Below, piece after piece: positions 62,417 to 64,000 of a DNA stretch of 64,000 nucleotides (position 1 is the first letter of the stretch; each line of letters begins with the position of its first letter). The notes below the pieces were generated by a model. That model did no database searches. It worked only from the letters and a program-made list of their open reading frames with translations, and had not been told where the DNA came from. Made by a program: the position numbers and the translations under genes. The DNA comes from CAYQUC01 sp964514215 (GTDB lineage Bacteria; Pseudomonadota; Gammaproteobacteria; UBA6429; Thiohalophilaceae). The stretch is from the NCBI GenBank assembly GCA_964514215.1, contig CAZEPW010000012.1, positions 1 to 64,000 of the forward strand, read 5' to 3'.

Positions 62417-64000
62417 AAAAATTTAATTTTTTGTGTTCCTTGCTACTCATTAGCGTTACATATTGTGCCTCTTGCTCCGTTTCGTTGGCCGATAATCAGA
62501 ATGCATTAAACTCAAATTATGTTAAAAATTATTTGCAATGGCAAATAATGGAGCCATTCTTAATGAAATGGTTAGCCGCAAAAAATGGCAAAGGTTCTGT
62601 TATTCAGAGCTTGGTCTATTCACATTCGCAGTTATCTAAAAAAGACATTGTATCAAGCCTTAATACTATTACAGTTAAAACCACGATAGCAAAGACTTTA
62701 CTGATTTCAGCAGAGGCCATTTCAAATAAAAATTACCAATTTGCAAAGGATATTCTGTCTAATATTGAAGATGGTAGTTCACCGTTGCAGCAAGATATTA
62801 TTTTTATAATGAACGCAGAGTTAGCGTGCAATCAAAATAAGTGTGACTTAGCCGAAACGATCTTAGAAAAAATAAAACCTTCATCCGCTGTCTATTTGTT
62901 AAGCCAACTCAATATAGCATTATTCAATATAAAAAAATCCAACTATAAAAAATCTACCGAGATCATTGAGCGATTAAATGACCGTGATTTCACAAAAAAA
63001 ATAAACAAGCAAGCTAAAGATTATCTGAAATTAGTGCAAGCCTTTAATTTGGGTATGACTGGTGAGCTACAAGCTGCAAATGAGTTGCTTGATACTTTTC
63101 GTTCAGACTCGATTTTATATCAGCAGTCGTTAGTAGTTAAATCTGAAGTGATGTTGAAAAATAATAAACCAGAATCCGCATTACTAGCATTATTGACATT
63201 ACGACAATATCAAACGAAATCCAATAATCTTAGTTATTCCAAGATTAAAATTTTAACGATATTGGCAACATTAAATGAGCAATGGCAGGAAATCACGTTG
63301 CGAGAACAATTTATTGCTGATTTATTAAACTTAGTTGATAGCAATAAAAGAATAGCAAAAAAAATAACATCTACTGCTTATTATAAACGGTTAATACGAC
63401 GAACTAAGCGCAACGAAAAAATAACATTAACAAAAAACCTTAGCTGGAATAGTTCACAATTAATAACAGAAATTCAGAGAAATAATCATTTACGAAAAAT
63501 GCTATTGCAGAGTCAAAATAATATTAATGAGTATAACGTTATTTTGAAAAAAGGACGAAAATTTTGGTTAAAAAAACTGGGGAAGTTTGTAAAAAATAGA
63601 AAACAACGTAAATTAAAAATTAAAGCTAAAGTGACAATCGCTTACTTGGAGTCTTTATTAACAAAATTGGTTGGTGTCCCAACAAGCAATGCGATGCGGT
63701 ATAAATTGCTGGATGGTCTTTCGATATGGGTGAATAATAAAGGTTTTGAACAACGTTGGTGGATTAAACCCAAAATTAGTTCTGATTCTAAAACGAAAAA
63801 GTATTTAATGAAAAAATACAAAAAAACGAATATTGTTAAAGCTCAAATAATGCTTGTTAAATTACTTAATATTCCAAAAAAGCAACGGCAAATTTTACTT
63901 AAATCGCACATAAAGCTATTGTCTGCTCAGATGCGTAAAATTCCTAGAAAATTAAAAACAGTTGTAAGAAACTTGAAAAAACAAAAGTTGAAGCTTAAAG
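62401..64000 (+). CDS. exported helical-repeat protein, cut by window edge
   Basis: An open frame of 533 codons from ATG at 62401 that reaches the right edge without a stop. A signal peptide is likely (MENPLKKFNFLCSLLLIS, cleavage after SLA near residue 30). The visible chain is helical, rich in K, N, I and L, with TPR-like stretches such as ISAEAISNKNYQFAKDIL, SQLNIALFNIKKSNYKKS and MTGELQAANELLDTF. The C-terminal visible part is very basic (repeated K and KK). It overlaps the preceding gene by 16 bases. Family unknown. Confidence 0.75.
   Translation, partial: MENPLKKFNFLCSLLLISVTYCASCSVSLADNQNALNSNYVKNYLQWQIMEPFLMKWLAAKNGKGSVIQSLVYSHSQLSKKDIVSSLNTITVKTTIAKTLLISAEAISNKNYQFAKDILSNIEDGSSPLQQDIIFIMNAELACNQNKCDLAETILEKIKPSSAVYLLSQLNIALFNIKKSNYKKSTEIIERLNDRDFTKKINKQAKDYLKLVQAFNLGMTGELQAANELLDTFRSDSILYQQSLVVKSEVMLKNNKPESALLALLTLRQYQTKSNNLSYSKIKILTILATLNEQWQEITLREQFIADLLNLVDSNKRIAKKITSTAYYKRLIRRTKRNEKITLTKNLSWNSSQLITEIQRNNHLRKMLLQSQNNINEYNVILKKGRKFWLKKLGKFVKNRKQRKLKIKAKVTIAYLESLLTKLVGVPTSNAMRYKLLDGLSIWVNNKGFEQRWWIKPKISSDSKTKKYLMKKYKKTNIVKAQIMLVKLLNIPKKQRQILLKSHIKLLSAQMRKIPRKLKTVVRNLKKQKLKLK

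Noticed and set aside
1..64000. tRNA, rRNA, CRISPR array, prophage or restriction-modification genes
   Set aside because: No cloverleaf-like segments, regular spaced repeats, integrases or phage-type genes were recognised on either strand, although tRNA detection by eye is not reliable.

Overview
The window is 64 kb of an AT-rich, gene-dense chromosome of a gammaproteobacterium. The evidence is the set and order of core genes: ftsY-ftsE-ftsX with rpoH close by, rpmB-rpmG next to radC, coaBC-dut-algC-argB, slmA, pyrE, an AlgC with a long membrane extension, and a ccoNOQP-GHIS oxidase cluster. I cannot name the genus. A cbb3 oxidase plus FNR-type sites points to life at low or changing oxygen. 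I found no tRNA, rRNA, CRISPR array, prophage, integrase or transposase.

Layout. 1-2549: edge of a membrane protein gene, a small lipoprotein and a TonB-dependent receptor. 3179-12139: cbb3 oxidase structural genes (ccoNOQP) and assembly genes (ccoG, H, I, S), with an antisense small gene between ccoI and ccoS and a 33-codon single-helix gene after ccoS. 12310-17274: an unfamiliar set made of a membrane von Willebrand A protein, a membrane coiled-coil protein, a membrane-anchored relative of the exonuclease VII large subunit, a small helical protein and a soluble coiled-coil protein. 17674-23539: a thioredoxin-fold protein, rpoH behind two CIRCE operators, a double-receiver GGDEF protein and ftsXEY. 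23818-30532: two M16 peptidases, rsmD, a TolA/TonB-like lipoprotein, coaD, a ferredoxin and gamma-glutamyltransferase. 30562-37533: DUF4870, a DSF-synthase-like crotonase, mutM, a PA2779-type protein and a four-gene Gld-like ABC transporter. 37723-45144: a globin-coupled diguanylate cyclase overlapping a hydantoinase/oxoprolinase gene, an EAL-HDOD protein, an HPP membrane protein, a 56-codon gene with hsp20, and a patatin. 45841-56943: ribosomal proteins L33 and L28, radC, coaBC, dut, algC, argB, slmA, TauE/SafE, pyrE, xth. 56962-64000: AmpG, a TauE/SafE-like metal protein, an HxlR regulator with a divergent membrane protein, trhP, and two exported proteins of unknown function, the last cut by the window edge.

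Links between regions. Respiration and regulation meet in FNR/ANR-type boxes: one exact consensus copy before the 56-codon gene and hsp20, and near matches before the HPP gene, before ccoN and before the last two genes. Three c-di-GMP proteins and a DSF-synthase-like enzyme lie within about 23 kb, suggesting a dense signalling region. Heat-shock control looks unusual because the rpoH promoter lies under a CIRCE operator, so HrcA would repress the heat-shock sigma factor.

The best candidates for something undescribed are the 12310-17274 gene set, the double CIRCE at rpoH, and the small genes at 12038 and 43395. Several starts were moved from the longest open frame on ribosome-binding-site or family-length grounds; this is stated in each entry. 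All family names rest on motifs and overall sequence character read by eye; no database search was run.
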